DNA of 64,000 bases from Azolla caroliniana (GCA_043228905.1 JBHGNT010000020.1:4774001-4838000); one strand, 5' to 3'; shown: positions 21,366 through 31,996, counted from the stretch's first letter. Numbers and translations: made by a program. The notes: generated by a model from the letters alone, not told the origin.

Positions 21366-24076
21366 TCAATTGTCTGTCAAAATGTCGAGAATGATTTGGT
21401 CTAAGGGTTCTAGAGGTTCTTCGGGTAGTTGCTCCGTTTGTTGTGGTGGTTTGCTATTGCTGTTGCTATTGCTCTCCGACCTGCTCTTCCTTTCCGGCTC
21501 CAGTCCCTTCCAGGCTTCCGTCTCCGGCTCATTTGTTTTGGACTCCTCCTCCTCCTGACGTCCGGCTTGCACTGACTCCTGCGGGTTCGGCTGCTACACT
21601 TGAGTTACATTTGGCTAACTTCCTCCGGTTTCGACTGCATTCGGCGTCTGTTCCAGAGAGTGCTCTTTGTCACTAATGTTAATTGTCATCGTTCTTCTAG
21701 CCATTTGTTGTCTCTGCTCCCGTTCATATCGCTTGAACTGAAGTTGGGTATCCAGCTGGTCGTCATCCAGCTGTTCCACCAACCAGCCCACCGCCACCAA
21801 ATGCTCTCCGACCAAGGACAGGAAGTCATCCGTTAACTCCTCCCGTATGGTCACAACGCTTTCTGCGTCCATTTTGTAGAAGTTATCGCTATCCTTTTGC
21901 TGGTTCTCCACATTTGTTCGCAGGACCTACAACTTGGCTGCCTGCTTTGCCCATTTGGACCACCACTGTACTGAGCTTTCTTCAACTAGCCTCCTCGTCC
22001 GGTCCCTCCATGTAAGTACAATGTCTCGAATACGGCCAAGTCCCATCTTTGACTTCTCCTCCGTAACCTACTTTTCATCCTTTAATTGCTTTATGAGGAT
22101 CGTGGTTGCCTCAACTTGTCCTTGATATGGCATCAGTTGCGTCTGATAAGTCGTCTAAACTCTATTCAGAGCCATCTTTGCTCGTTCCATCTCTTGATGA
22201 TGCTGCCGGGTAAGCTCTATTTTGTCCTTCGCCACTTCTGCCAGCATCTTTCCCGCTTTAACTCCCTGGTCCTTTATTCGCCAATGCCGATGCCGTCCTG
22301 TTGACATCATCCTAGAGTTCCCGCATTTTCTGTTGCTGCCAGTCACCTTTTGTCATCAATTTCTTGTGTTCCGCCGCTAGGTTCTTGTGATCCTAGTGCA
22401 ACCTGTCAAAATCCTCCATTTTTTGTTTCAGCCTTTGATTGACTTGGCGTCAGGCCCGGTTCTCACGGTCCTTTTGTTGCCGGAGTTCTTCTTGGAGCCG
22501 CTCAATCGCTACTTCCGCTGATCGCTAGAGTTTGTCCTTTTCTTGCAACAACTTTTCTTTTTCTTCCTTCAATCGGTCATATGCTTGATGACCCGTCCGT
22601 AGATTGTCCTCGGCTCTTTGGAAGTTCTCTGCCATTTTCCGTTGTTCCTCCTCCGCCACCTTCTTCAAGTTTCGTTCCCTAGCCCTTAAGGCCTCTTGGG
22701 CTGCTAATTCCTCTCTGAGAGTGGCAAGTTCTTATTCTTGTGCCTTATTTGCATCCGGTGCTATTTTAGTTACCGACATCTTATTGGTCTGTTCATTCAC
22801 CGTAGCCACCGGTTCTGGTAGTATTGGTCCTTCTATGACCTGCTTAGCCGCCTCTGCTTCGGCCTACACAATTTCTTCTTCCATGCTCCGGATCCTTGAC
22901 CGGGCTACGCTTCTAGCAATGTAGGAGGTTATCGGCGAGGTCTTCCTCCACCTCCTCCTCTTGGGTTCTGATATTGAACTTCGTTGCCAAGGGTTCCGGT
23001 TCTTGTTCTTGTCGGCGCAGCTTGATTTTAAAGGGCCTTACTGGTGGCTCCACCGGTGTCTTTGTCTCTCCTTGTCTCTTCCGGCTAGGCGGTTCTTTCC
23101 CTTGCTACGAGGTACTGCCCTCTTTCCATCTGGGCGTGCGCTTGGCCAGGAGTTGCTACCGTTTTGAATGTTTGTTGGGCGTGGTCTCCGTTACTCGAAC
23201 TCATTTCTTCGTCTTTATCGGCTCCACCGGGGCCGCCAAGAGAGTCAGTCATTGAGCCACGACCGTCCATAATAATTTCTTGCCATTCTACACTGATTCT
23301 ATCGCCGTTCGCAAGCAATCTGTGATGATTACCGACCAATCCACTTGCACCGTGTATGTAGCAATGATGAAACCGGCTTTATTCTTGGGCATTGCCGGGG
23401 GTCGGGGGTACACGAACCCATACTCGTGGAGGACACGAGCCACTTCTCTGAATAGGGGGTCTTCACCACCCTGTGTCCGGTGAGCCTTGCTGGTGAGGGA
23501 ATACTCACCAAAAAACTTGGTTAGCGTTTCAGGAGAAGGGTTCTTGATGGAGTATATGCCCCCTTCCGGCAATCCGATTAGATTGCGGATGGCTTCCTCC
23601 ATTATGAATTCTGTGTCGATTTTAAGCACGATTTTGGTCCTCGCCACCCTGTATCCAGTGAGCCTTGGTGGCGAGGGAACACTCGCCAAAAAACTTGGTT
23701 AGCGTTTCAGGAGAAGGGTTCTTGGAGTAGATGCCCCCTTCCGGCAATTCAATTAGAGCGCGGATGGCTTCCTCCGTTATGACTTCTGTGTCAATTTTAA
23801 ACACGATTTCTTTTGCCTCGTCGTGCAGCGGTGCCTCTGCTATCCTCAGGAAGCCTACCAACCCATGTTGGTTGAACCACTTCTTGGCTGTTTTGAAAGT
23901 GCCATAGGTTCCATCTCGTGGTCTGGTTCTATGGGGGTGGGCAGGGCCGATGTGTTTGTATGTGCTTCTTGCGTCTGTCTGCTTACTTGTATTGTCCTTT
24001 GTGCGCTCAATGCTCTATGTTCGCGAAATGAGAGAGGCTCTGCGAGGCGGAGGTTTCGTGTTCCCATGCTTGGCAC
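21366..24076 (-). pseudogene. Third open region downstream of integrase, coiled-coil rich
   Basis: Minus strand, between integrase and the left LTR. The likely start is MGTRNLRLAEPLSFREHRA at about 24070. A segment FKIDTEVITEEAIRALIELP then GGIYSKNPSPETLTKFFGE follows, present twice because of a 178-bp duplication, then a YVYPRPPAMPKNKAGFI-like piece. The rest (23300-21366) is rich in Glu, Lys, Gln and Arg with heptad-like spacing, as in long coiled coils, but has many stops. An extra ORF after pol is known in some gypsy lineages of the Tat/Athila/Ogre type. I do not recognise this one and assign no function. Confidence 0.55.
23458..23815 (-). repeat. 178-bp tandem duplication in the third open region
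   Basis: CACCCTGT with its surroundings occurs at 23467 and 23645. The two copies encode the same ...IDTE...EEAI..LI.LPEGGIYS.KNPSPETLTKFFGE segment. Since 178 is not a multiple of three, the duplication shifts the frame between copies. Confidence 0.85.
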
Positions 24077-24179
24077 CTTTCTCGATTCCCACGCATGCTC
24101 GTCGTGTACTATAATAGCAATTGTGTGACACGTGGTGCACTTTAACTAGGCTTTAAATAGCCACTACATGCCTTTTCGA

Positions 24180-25540
24180 GGTGTCCGTTCGCTCCTCGCC
24201 TCTTCATGATGATTTTTTTTTCTTCTTCTAGTTCTGATTACCCAGTAACCCTGGCTCCATTGTCTGTTTTTCTTCATGGTTGCCGGCCAACTGCTTGCTG
24301 CTGCCTATTTCCGCATTGTTCTTCGGTTGATGAAATGGGTTCTGTGGCATGGGTCCATAATATGGTTTAAGTCGGAACCCATTTACCCACTTGTCCAGCA
24401 CCTTGCCGGCTAGCGTTCCCAGCTGATATGAGCTGTTGAACTCTCGCGTTATCCAATATGGTCCGGTCCATCAGAACCGTAGCTTCCTCGACATCTTGCC
24501 CATCCGGGTTTGGAACACTAGTACCGGCTTGCCGATTCCAAATGTCTTCTCATTACCCTTCCGGTGGTAGTTGACGAATGCTTTCCGTCGTCGTTGCTCG
24601 AGTTCCATCTGCATTAGGCTCGCTATTCGGTGCTCCTCTAGCTCGCATAGTGCTGCTAACTGGATTTTTTCTGACTCCTTCTCGCTCAGCTGGTCCCAGA
24701 CCTGTATCCATAAGCTTGGAATCTGGAATTCTATTGGCATCACTGCTTTGAGACCAAATGCTAAACGGAATGGTGTTGTCCGGGTACTTGTTTTGTATGC
24801 CATCCGGTAAGCCCATAATGCGTTGTGCAACTTTGTATCCCAATTGGTTCGGTTCTCATTGACAATCTTCTGGAGAATATTTTGCAGAGTTTTATTGGTG
24901 GATTCGGCCAATCCATTGGCCTGCGGGTAATAAGGGGTGCTTCGCTTGTGTACGACCGCATAAAATGTTGTTAGGCTTTCCACCACTTGGCCGAGGAAGT
25001 GTCCACCTTGGTCGCTGATTAATTCGATTGGACATCCATACCAACACCAGATGTACTTGTATAGGAACTTTGCCATCGACGTCGTGGTATTGTCACGTAG
25101 TGCCTTGGCTTCCACCCATTTTGTACAGTAATCTGTGGCGACAATTATGTACCTGTTGCCGGTTCGCATTGCCGATGGCTTTAATGGTCCAACGAAGTCC
25201 AACCCCCATTTCTGGAATGGCTCTAGAGGTAGTACCGGCTGGTGCGGCATGCGTGCTTGTTTCGTTGGCTGGCCCATTCTTTGACACAGATCACATTCCT
25301 TCGTATATCAAACCGAGTCCTTTAGTGTCGTTGGCTACCATAAGCCGCAACGCCATATTTTCCTTGCCGTAGCTTCTCCGGCATAATGTCCTCCGACGAC
25401 CCCACAATGCACTTCCCGTAAAATGGTGTCTTTTTCATCACTCTGGACCACTCGCCGCCATATGCCATCCGCTCCTTTATGATACAATGTATCCTGCACT
25501 AGACAAAAGTGTTGGTTTACACCACCAACCGTTTACGTTC
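24180..25540 (-). pseudogene. Integrase of the inverted-LTR gypsy element
   Basis: A long uninterrupted core lies at 25277-24471 (268 codons). First is the zinc region just upstream in another frame (HCGVVGGHYAGEATARKIW, CDLCQRMGQPTK). The core has all three catalytic acids in context: LEPFQKWGLDFVGPL (Asp), ELISDQGGHFLG (Asp) and YYPQANGLAESTNKTL (Glu). The C-terminus has ELEEHRIASLMQMELEQRRR and continues after a stop at 24471 with GPYWITREF and GRLKPYYG-type sequence to about 24340. The core may fold, but the zinc region is separated by a stop at about 25320. Confidence 0.88.
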
Positions 25541-25543
25541 ATC

Positions 25544-26055
25544 CTAATTCATCTCTTCTGGGGGTAGTCTGGTGCTTAAGAACTGGTGCATGATCGTTAG
25601 CCATTTGTCCTCTTCCGCGACCATCCCCTCTACCATGGTTTCCGTTGCAATTTTAAACAATTTGGCATCCGTAAAGTCATCTTGAACACCATCATCGGTC
25701 TCTCTAGATTCTAACCGGCTCAAGTAATCGGCAACCGCATGTTGTATACCTGACCAGTGATAGATCTCAAATTCAAATTCTTGTAATAATAATGTCCACC
25801 GAGCCAGGTTGCCGCTGAGTGATGCCTTTGAGACCAAGTATAAAAGCGTTGAATGGTCTACATGGAATGAAAACTTGCAGCCCAACAAATAATTATAGTA
25901 TTTGGTGACACTATATATCATTCCTAGGGCTTCTCTTTCCATAGTGGAATAATTTCGCTCTGCCTTTGACAGCTTCCGGCTAGCGTAACACACCAGCCGG
26001 TACCACTTAGGTTCGGTAAGTTGCATGATTATGCTGCCGATTGCGATATCTGACG
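25544..26055 (-). pseudogene. RNase H and linker of the inverted-LTR gypsy element, second half
   Basis: After the insertion at 26056-26645 the reading resumes with DIAIGSIIMQL and then YASRKLSKAERNYSTMEREA, YYNYLLGCKFSFHVDHSTLL and IQHAVADYLSRLE. This is the RNase H with its Glu (ER/REAL block) and Asp (HVDH), followed by a linker to integrase. It ends at 25544 with a stop. Without the insertion the frame would be continuous with the FMDAS block at 26651. Confidence 0.88.
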
Positions 26056-26645
26056 TGTTATCGGCCGGTAAAGAAGGCTTAAGGAGTTCCAAACCAAAGT
26101 GTGAAAGGAATAGTTATTCAGGAACTGTTGTAATTAGTAGTCTTAATATATACATATTATTATATAAGAAGATGCGGACGGATGGACCGGAATCGGTATG
26201 CCGATCCGGATCCAGAACGATTCCGTAAAGGTGCCGGTTGGCACCATTTTGTATTTCGCACCGGAGACCTATATAAAGGCCCGGTTACAATGTAATCAGG
26301 AGCGGATAATTAATAAAGCTTATTGTCTTAATCTTCAAGTGTTGATTACCGTTCTATATTTATTGTTATATCTTACGCGTGTTAATTACGGATGGCTAAG
26401 TAATCGATTAAGGTCTAATTAAGCGTTGTGCCATAAGTCATTCTGTCGTACCACCCTTTGGTGACGTGTCTTGAGTGGACACCCTGTGTTAGGCTGTTGT
26501 CCGGCCGACTCCGATCCGTCCGTCCACATCTTCTTATATAAGAATATGTATATATTAAGACTACTAATTACAACAATTCCCGAATAACTATTCCTTTCAC
26601 ACTCTGGTTTGGACCTCCTTAAGCCTTCTTTACTGGTCGGTAACA
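26056..26645 (+). mobile_element. 590-bp element ending in inverted U3 LTR termini, target duplication TGACG
   Basis: The ends are TGTTATCGGCCGGTAAAG and, inverted, TGTTACCGACCAGTAAAG. The inverted arms stay about 90% alike without gaps for roughly 140 bases. The flanks are TGACG at 26051-26055 and 26646-26650. The middle (26190-26510) follows the LTR of the surrounding gypsy element in plus orientation: GGAATCGGTATGCCGATCC, GAGACCTATATAAAGG, ATCTTACGCGTG, TACCACCCTTTGGTGA. It has no coding capacity. It is thus one LTR plus an inverted copy of that LTR's own first 140 bases, a small version of the outer element's inverted layout. Confidence 0.85.
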
Positions 26646-26650
26646 TGACG

Positions 26651-27725
26651 CATCCATGAAGACATGGAACTCTTTTGACCAGTCCAGGGGTTGTACCACT
26701 GGTGCTTGTGACAACATTACCTTGAGTGCGTGGTAAGCCTTGTCCTCTTCATCAATCCATTTAAACAGTGTCCGGTGTATAGCTGCGTGTAGTGGCGTGG
26801 CGAGGTCTTCCAAGTACCAGAGCATTTGGTTATGCCACTGGATCTGTCCTAAGAACCGGCTTAACGCCTTGGTGGTCGTCGGTGCAAGTGCCTGCAAAAT
26901 AGCCTTGACCTTATCCGGGTCCACGACAATCCCCAAGGCCTTATCCGGGTCTACAACAATCCCTTCCTTGCTAATAATATGACCCAACAATGTGTCGTTG
27001 GTCACACCGAAGACGTATTTTGCCGGATTTAAGCTTAACCGGTATTCTCTACACTTTTCCAAGCATAACCTAAGATGATCGAGATGTTCCCCTTTCCGGC
27101 TATATACCGCGAAGTCATCCAGGAATACCTCCATAAATGCCAGTATGAATTCTCCAAATACTTCCATAATAATCCTTTGAAAGGTTGTCGGCGCGGTCTT
27201 GAGTTCGAACATCATTACAACTGCTACAAAGACTCCCCCCCATTCTGTCACGAACGCCATCTTTTCTTGATTGTTCAGGTGCATCCTTATTTGGTTATAT
27301 CCGTTGAAACCATCGAGGAAGCTATAAACCTCGTGCCCGGTTACCGCATCTAAAACCCCATCCGTAAACGGAAGCGAAAATGCATCAGTGACCATTGCCG
27401 CGTTCAATTTCCGGTAATCCACACAAACACGGATCTTGCCGTTCTTCTTCGGCACTACGACAATTGGACTTAGCCAAGTGGCTTTCTTCACCAGCCGGAT
27501 AAAGCCGACTCGAATTAGCTTGTCAATTTCCTCCTTTACTCTTGCCGCGTAGTTTGGGTTCATCCGATAGCATTGTTGTGACACCGGCTTCGTGTCCTTG
27601 CTAAGGTGAATCTGGTGTTGATAGAGTTGGGGGTCAAGTCCCAGCATATCTTTGTAGGACCAGGTGAATACGTCCCGGAATTCTTTTAATAATGTTATCA
27701 TTGCTGATTTGTCTTCTGTTGGCAT
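26651..27725 (-). pseudogene. Reverse transcriptase of the inverted-LTR gypsy element
   Basis: An open reading of about 360 codons on the minus strand covers the whole RT. It starts ITLLKEFRDVFTWSYKDMLG and shows the ordered motifs VVVPKKNGKIRVCVDYRKLN, FLDGFNGYNQIRMH, APTTFQRIIMEVFGEFI, MEVFLDDFAVYSRKGEHLDH (active site FLDD), LGHIISKEGIVVDPDK and LSRFLGQIQWHNQML, then the start of RNase H (FHVFMDAS). The style resembles the Tat/Athila branch. A 30-bp in-frame duplication repeats GIVVDPDK.ALG (26911-26970). The 590-bp element interrupts the domain end. RT itself has no stop. Confidence 0.9.
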
Positions 27726-27765
27726 CTAGTTGGGACGCCTTTACTCATTTAGATACCGCCATTTC

Positions 27766-28866
27766 TCATTCTAAGGCCTCCTGTGTTTGCCGCAGTTCTC
27801 GGATTGCTTCCTTATCCGGTTCCTCACCGGCCTCTTCCGTTTGCACAATGTATGGAGATACCGCTTCTGCCACGTCCACTTCGAACAGAGGGACGATCCT
27901 TGGTTTTTCTTTAAGGTAGCGGTCCACCTCCTTGTCGGCTAGTCCTGCCAGCATGTTCATGCTTTCGGCATATAGTGGGGTTACATCTTTGCCGGGGCCT
28001 ACTTGCGGTTGCGTGGGTACTCTTACTTTCATTTTCCCTCTTCGAAACGTAATATTGTTCTTCTGCCAGTTCTTTTTGATACGGGCAGTCCTCAGCCATG
28101 GTCGTCCTAACAGTAGTGGGTATGCCCCTTGAGCATTCAGCTAGAGCACTACCATAGAAATTCAGAAAGCATGATCTCCGATCGTCACCTCCAAGTCCCG
28201 GATCAAGCCGGCCGGCCGGACTGAGCTGGTGTCCGCCATCCGGAGCCAGAATGGGTATGGTTCCCACTCCTAAATTCCCAAAGTGTCGCATGTTCGGAGG
28301 CTTATCACGTTTACTCCTGATTCGCCATCGACTATCGTAGCTGGTAGCTCCTGTCCTTTAATAATTGCAGTGATTGTAGGACTGCTAGTGTCCACCACTA
28401 CCGGTCCTTCCTCCGGATTTGAAAAGAGTGCCGAAGCCGGTGCAGGATTTAACGGAGCCATCGCCGACTTCAACCTGTCGGTGAACCGGGGCACTAGTTG
28501 CAGTAACCGGCCCAGTGGTAAAGTGATTTGGCCTTCCTGAAGTGCTTGCCACGTGGGGTTCTCTGGCTGTGCCTTTACGGTGAGTACCTCCACTGTATTC
28601 GTGTGCTCTTTCATTTCGGTGACATTGCGTTCATTGGCCTTTTCAATCCATTCGGTGGTTTGTTTTTGTATGGCCTCTTGTGCTTCCCACTCCACCGTCT
28701 TTCCTTTTGATATGGTGGTGACTTGCTTTATATCTGCTACTTCTGCTATCACCATATTGACTACCAGTCGTTTTTCGTTACTTTTAACCGGACATTGGTT
28801 GCTGTAATGGCCTTCCTGGTGGCAATAGTAACAATATGCCGTCCTGGTATTGCTAAATTCTGGCAA
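27766..28866 (-). pseudogene. Zinc knuckle, protease and linker of the inverted-LTR gypsy element
   Basis: On the minus strand, AYCYYCHQEGHYSNQC is a CX2CX4HX4C knuckle (28840-28790). A spacer is followed by the aspartic protease block PATIVDGESGVNVISLRTCD, whose triad reads D-G-E. The following RMADTSSVRPAGLIRDLEV and YPLLLGRPWLRTARIKKNW are standard for plant gypsy proteases. A stop at 28270 and a frame change separate the protease halves, and a second change leads to the linker KMKVRVPTQPQVGPGKDVTP before RT. The protease frame is thus broken. Confidence 0.82.
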
Positions 28867-30402
28867 TAATCACCGTTATAATCTTGGTTCCTATCATACC
28901 GATCCTGGTCATAAGCATCCCTTCTTTGGTTGTAATCCTGGGAGTAGTCCCGTTCATACCGATCTCAGTTGTAGTCTTCCCTACGTCGGTCGTCGCGATC
29001 GCACCCATAGTTGTAGCGTCTTCTATCATTGTACCGATCCCCACATTCTAGTCGGTATGAGTCCTCCCTCCGGAACCGTTCGTCATCCGGTTCGTGACTG
29101 CTTCCTGGTTCAATGATCCGTACCGGTGCCGCTTGTTGGTTGAGCAGGTTGTACTCGCATCGGTCTGTTGTGTGTGCCCGTGAGTGGCAGATCATACACT
29201 GCGTCCTCATTGTGCAGTCTACCGTCGAATGGCTTGAGTTTAGACACGTTGTGCATTGCAACGCTTGGCGAAACCTGAGATCCTCCTTATTTGGAAGGGC
29301 CCTCTATAGGGATCCCATCGTCATCAGGGAGCTATGTTTATCCATTTCCCGCACCCGATCGATGACTTGATCCATTGTGCTGGCATGGAAATCTAGTACT
29401 GCACACATCGTTTGGAGGGGTTCCCGTAGAGTGGCCAGGAACACTACTTTCACGTCCTCGTCCGGTGGTGTCCTTGTTAACTGGTTGTGTAATGTTTGAA
29501 ATTAGATGATAAATTGGGGCACTGTCTCTTGCTCCTCTTGGTGGGTTGTGTAAAATTGACCGACTAGTTCGCGTTGTTCCACTTGCCTATGGAATAGTCA
29601 GAGGAATTTCGTTTTCAAGCCCTCAAATGTGGCAAAGCTTCTGGGTAGGTGCTTTGCGTGCCAGCGGGCCGCCGGTCCCTCTAATGTCATGCCGAATTCG
29701 GCCCTGTTCGACTTCCGGTTCAGTCAGCCTTCCGGACACATGATTTGCTTCCCATGTTTGTAGGAACACATAGACGTGCGCCTCCACGTCAGGGTCATCA
29801 CAATACTTCGGATACGGATATGGCATAGTGTAGTCTTCGGGAGGTTGTACCAGAGATATGTGGTCTAGTTCTTGCATTGCGGGTGGTGTTGGTGTACAGT
29901 TTTCCACTTCCTCTGCGGGTGATGTTGGTGCAGGGTTTTCCACTTTCTCCGTGGGTGGTGTTGGTGTAGGGTTTTCGGCTGTCTTCGTGGGTGGTGTCGG
30001 TGCGCGGTTTTCAGCTTTCTTCGCGGTTGGTGTTGATGAGTTGTTCGATTCGTCGTCCTCTGGATCGTCCGGAGTATCGTGGCTGCTTTTGTAATTCGAC
30101 TAAATGCTCTATTCACTATCCGATTCTGACTCTAAGGTTGAGAATGCCTCCGAGTCTCCATTGCCTTCGGCAAGCATCCACAGTCGTGATTTTGCCTCTT
30201 GCAGGCTCATAAGACTACTGCCCTCATTGGAAAGTTGTTTTTGGAACCGAAGTGCTTCTTTTGTGACCCTCCGTAGCACTCTAGGAAAAGACCGATCCTG
30301 TCGGATCTCTTCGGCCGCTTGCTGGAAGGCTTGCCGTCTTTGTTGTCTTCCGACTAGTCTTCTTCCTTGTTCGGTGACTTGGTCATTAGTCGGTCGAGAC
30401 AT
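28867..30402 (-). pseudogene. gag of the inverted-LTR gypsy element
   Basis: It starts MSRPTNDQVTEQGRRLVGRQ at 30402, about 50 bases inside the 5' LTR end. A stop comes at 30109, then a proline-rich part made of 12-residue repeats. Next is a capsid-like region (VFLQTWEANHVSGRLTEPEV, IPLTIP...), out of frame in places. Two zinc knuckles CTTCLNSSHSTVDC and CMICHSRAHTTDRC (29260-29160) and an Arg/Asp/Tyr-rich stretch (DRYNDRRRYNYGCDRDDRRR) follow. A third knuckle is in the next feature. Gag would bind and package the RNA. Several stops make it non-functional. Confidence 0.78.
29879..30045 (-). repeat. 36-bp tandem repeat in gag
   Basis: Units start at 29879, 29915, 29951, 29987 and 30023, exactly 36 bases apart. 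Each encodes a 12-residue Pro/Thr/Glu-rich unit (NPAPTSPAEEVE type). The frame is kept across copies. Confidence 0.88.
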
Positions 30403-30454
30403 CCATCCCCCGGTGTTCTCTGTTCATTGCAGGAATCGTGGTTGCCAAAAACTG

Positions 30455-30954
30455 TGTTATCCTTTAGGCTGGACAAGCCCTAACACAGGGTGTCCCTATG
30501 GAACACTTCACCAAAGGGTGGTACGGTGAGATATGGATGGACTATGGTATCAAATGGGTCTTAATCAGTTATTAATCGGCATTGTTAATGATCGTAACAC
30601 ACGCGTAAGATTAATGATATTAAGCATAGGACGATTACTGTAACCAAATAGACACTAAACAATACTTAAAACAACAACGCTTCTATTATTTATCCGTCCC
30701 TGATTACATTCTTGCCTGGTTGTTTTATAGGTCTCCGGCTGAGTTACAAACCGGTGCCAATCGGCAACCAGCAACGATCCGGTCCGGATCCGAATTGGCA
30801 TACCGATTCTAGTTCGTCCGCCCGCTTCTCAAAATAAAATAATATTTATCTTCTCAAAATAACATAATATTTACCTATAACAACTCCCTATCCTTAATTA
30901 ATACCCTTGTCACATTCTGGACTCTAACCAGCCCTTTGGTCTTGCCGGCCAACA
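30455..30954 (-). repeat. 5' LTR of the inverted-LTR gypsy element
   Basis: On the minus strand it runs from TGTTGGCCGGCAAGACC (30954) to GGATAACA (30455), 500 bases, with TATA-like GACCTATAAAACAACC in the middle. It is oriented correctly for the coding strand and lies just upstream of gag. I could not recognise a standard primer site after it. Confidence 0.88.
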
Positions 30955-31217
30955 CTCTTTGTCTCTATCTCTCTCTCATACCATTCTCTGTGATTACCTA
31001 ACTGTCGAGTTTCTGTAACTAAATGTGTACTTGGTTCGGTGTCTATCACACATGCTTCCGCACATGTATTCCTTTTCATTTTTGAAATAGAGTTTTCATC
31101 TTCTTGCTCTCATTCTGTCTCTCTCTCTCACCCACTCTGTGTGTCTCCATTGTTCTCTGTTTCTATCCGGCTACCCCGGTTGTGATCTGTTACAACTTCA
31201 TGCATATTTTCTTTTAC
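30955..31217 (+). repeat. Second part of the outer copia LTR
   Basis: After the gypsy element the CT-rich sequence resumes and ends TTCTTTTACA at 31217. The end is followed by TGATATCAAAGCGCG (31218-31232), a mutated initiator-tRNA primer site. That makes this LTR a 5' LTR for the gag that follows, as well as a 3' LTR for the body at 11107-20361. Confidence 0.7.
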
Positions 31218-31433
31218 ATGATATCAAAGCGCGAGGGTTAGAACATCCTCTGCTGCCGGCAAGAGATCTACATACAGACAAACCCTAACTTTCGGAGAAG
31301 AACAAATGAGACGAGAAATGAACAGAGGAATGTGAAGCTCACATATGATGGAGAAGCTTGATAGGAGCAACTACGCATCTTGCTCATATAAGATGCACCA
31401 ATACCTAGTAGGGGATGTGTATTGGAGTTATGT

Positions 31434-31903
31434 TATTGAGCGACAAGCACAACTGGATCTAGATCGGCTGAATAAGCCTGAGCTGGATCATAGCCGAATC
31501 CGCATCCGGAAGGATGAGCCAGATCGGTATTTGGAAACAAGAGTCGGATCAGGGAGACGGATTAGAGAGCCGGATTTGAGTGTGAACCGGAAGCCTAGTC
31601 GTAGCCTAGACTACTAGGTAATCACTGTCTTGTAGTTAGTGTCAGTTGCACCGCACGTAGGAATGTTGAAGTACCTATCAATACTTCTGTCAGTCCTTTA
31701 TGGACTTGTATAAAAGTGCTCTCTGAGCACATTCTATGTACACAAAGTTTTAGACTATTATTTTGAATAGAGTTTTTTGTTTTGTTGTCTCTCTCATGTG
31801 TATGCTTATTCTTTGTGTTAAGCTTCCATTAAACCTTCTTCTCTTTATTGTTACTATCCGGAAGAGCCGGTTTGGCATAAGCTTCCGCACGCTAACTTTG
31901 ACA
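31434..31903 (+). repeat. 5' LTR of the copia at 31434-38602
   Basis: 470 bases. TTGTATAAAAGTGCTCTCTG near 31708 is the probable TATA region. The end GCACGCTAACTTTGACA is followed directly by the primer site. The last 280 bases match 38316-38602. Confidence 0.82.
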
Positions 31904-31915
31904 TGGTATCAGAGC
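31904..31915 (+). other. Primer-binding site (initiator tRNA-Met type)
   Basis: TGGTATCAGAGC follows the LTR end without a gap, a perfect 12-base match to the usual plant copia site. Confidence 0.92.
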
Positions 31916-31996
31916 GTGAGGGTTGAGAACCTCTGCAACTGACAAACGCTTTCGACGACAAACCCTAATAACCGGTAACAACAGACAGAGAAAGGT

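Larger units (their letters stand above)
20718..30954 (-). mobile_element. 10.2-kb gypsy element bounded by inverted LTRs
   Basis: The coding part is on the minus strand: gag, protease, RT, RNase H, integrase and a third open region. The right LTR (30954-30455) has the normal 5' orientation for that strand. At the left end there is an inverted full LTR (20718-21211), preceded on the inner side by a 117-base piece of LTR in the expected orientation (21336-21220). So both outer ends are the U3 terminus TGTTGGC(C/T)GGCAAGACC. The flanks are CTCTC (20713-20717) and CTCTT (30955-30959), four of five identical, and removal rejoins the copia LTR. A small relative (26056-26645) is inserted in its RNase H. 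Confidence 0.75.
11107..31217 (+). mobile_element. Outer copia element, split by two large insertions
   Basis: The copia body is truncated at its 5' side (gag, protease and most of integrase missing). It runs from the integrase/RT linker (KEKGKMKIPEYG at about 11120) through RT (to 12019), resumes at 18735 with the rest of RT and RNase H, and ends in a polypurine tract TTGAGGGGGAA before the LTR at 20362. A minus-strand copia (12020-18729) interrupts RT. The inverted-LTR gypsy element (20718-30954) interrupts the LTR, which resumes at 30955 and ends at 31217. Cutting out both insertions restores collinearity with the copia at 31434-38602. Confidence 0.75.

Noticed and set aside
26651-27725. 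Endogenous pararetrovirus RT (FLDD motif)
   Set aside because: Integrase with intact catalytic acids and LTRs belong to the same element, so it is an LTR gypsy and not a caulimovirus-like sequence.
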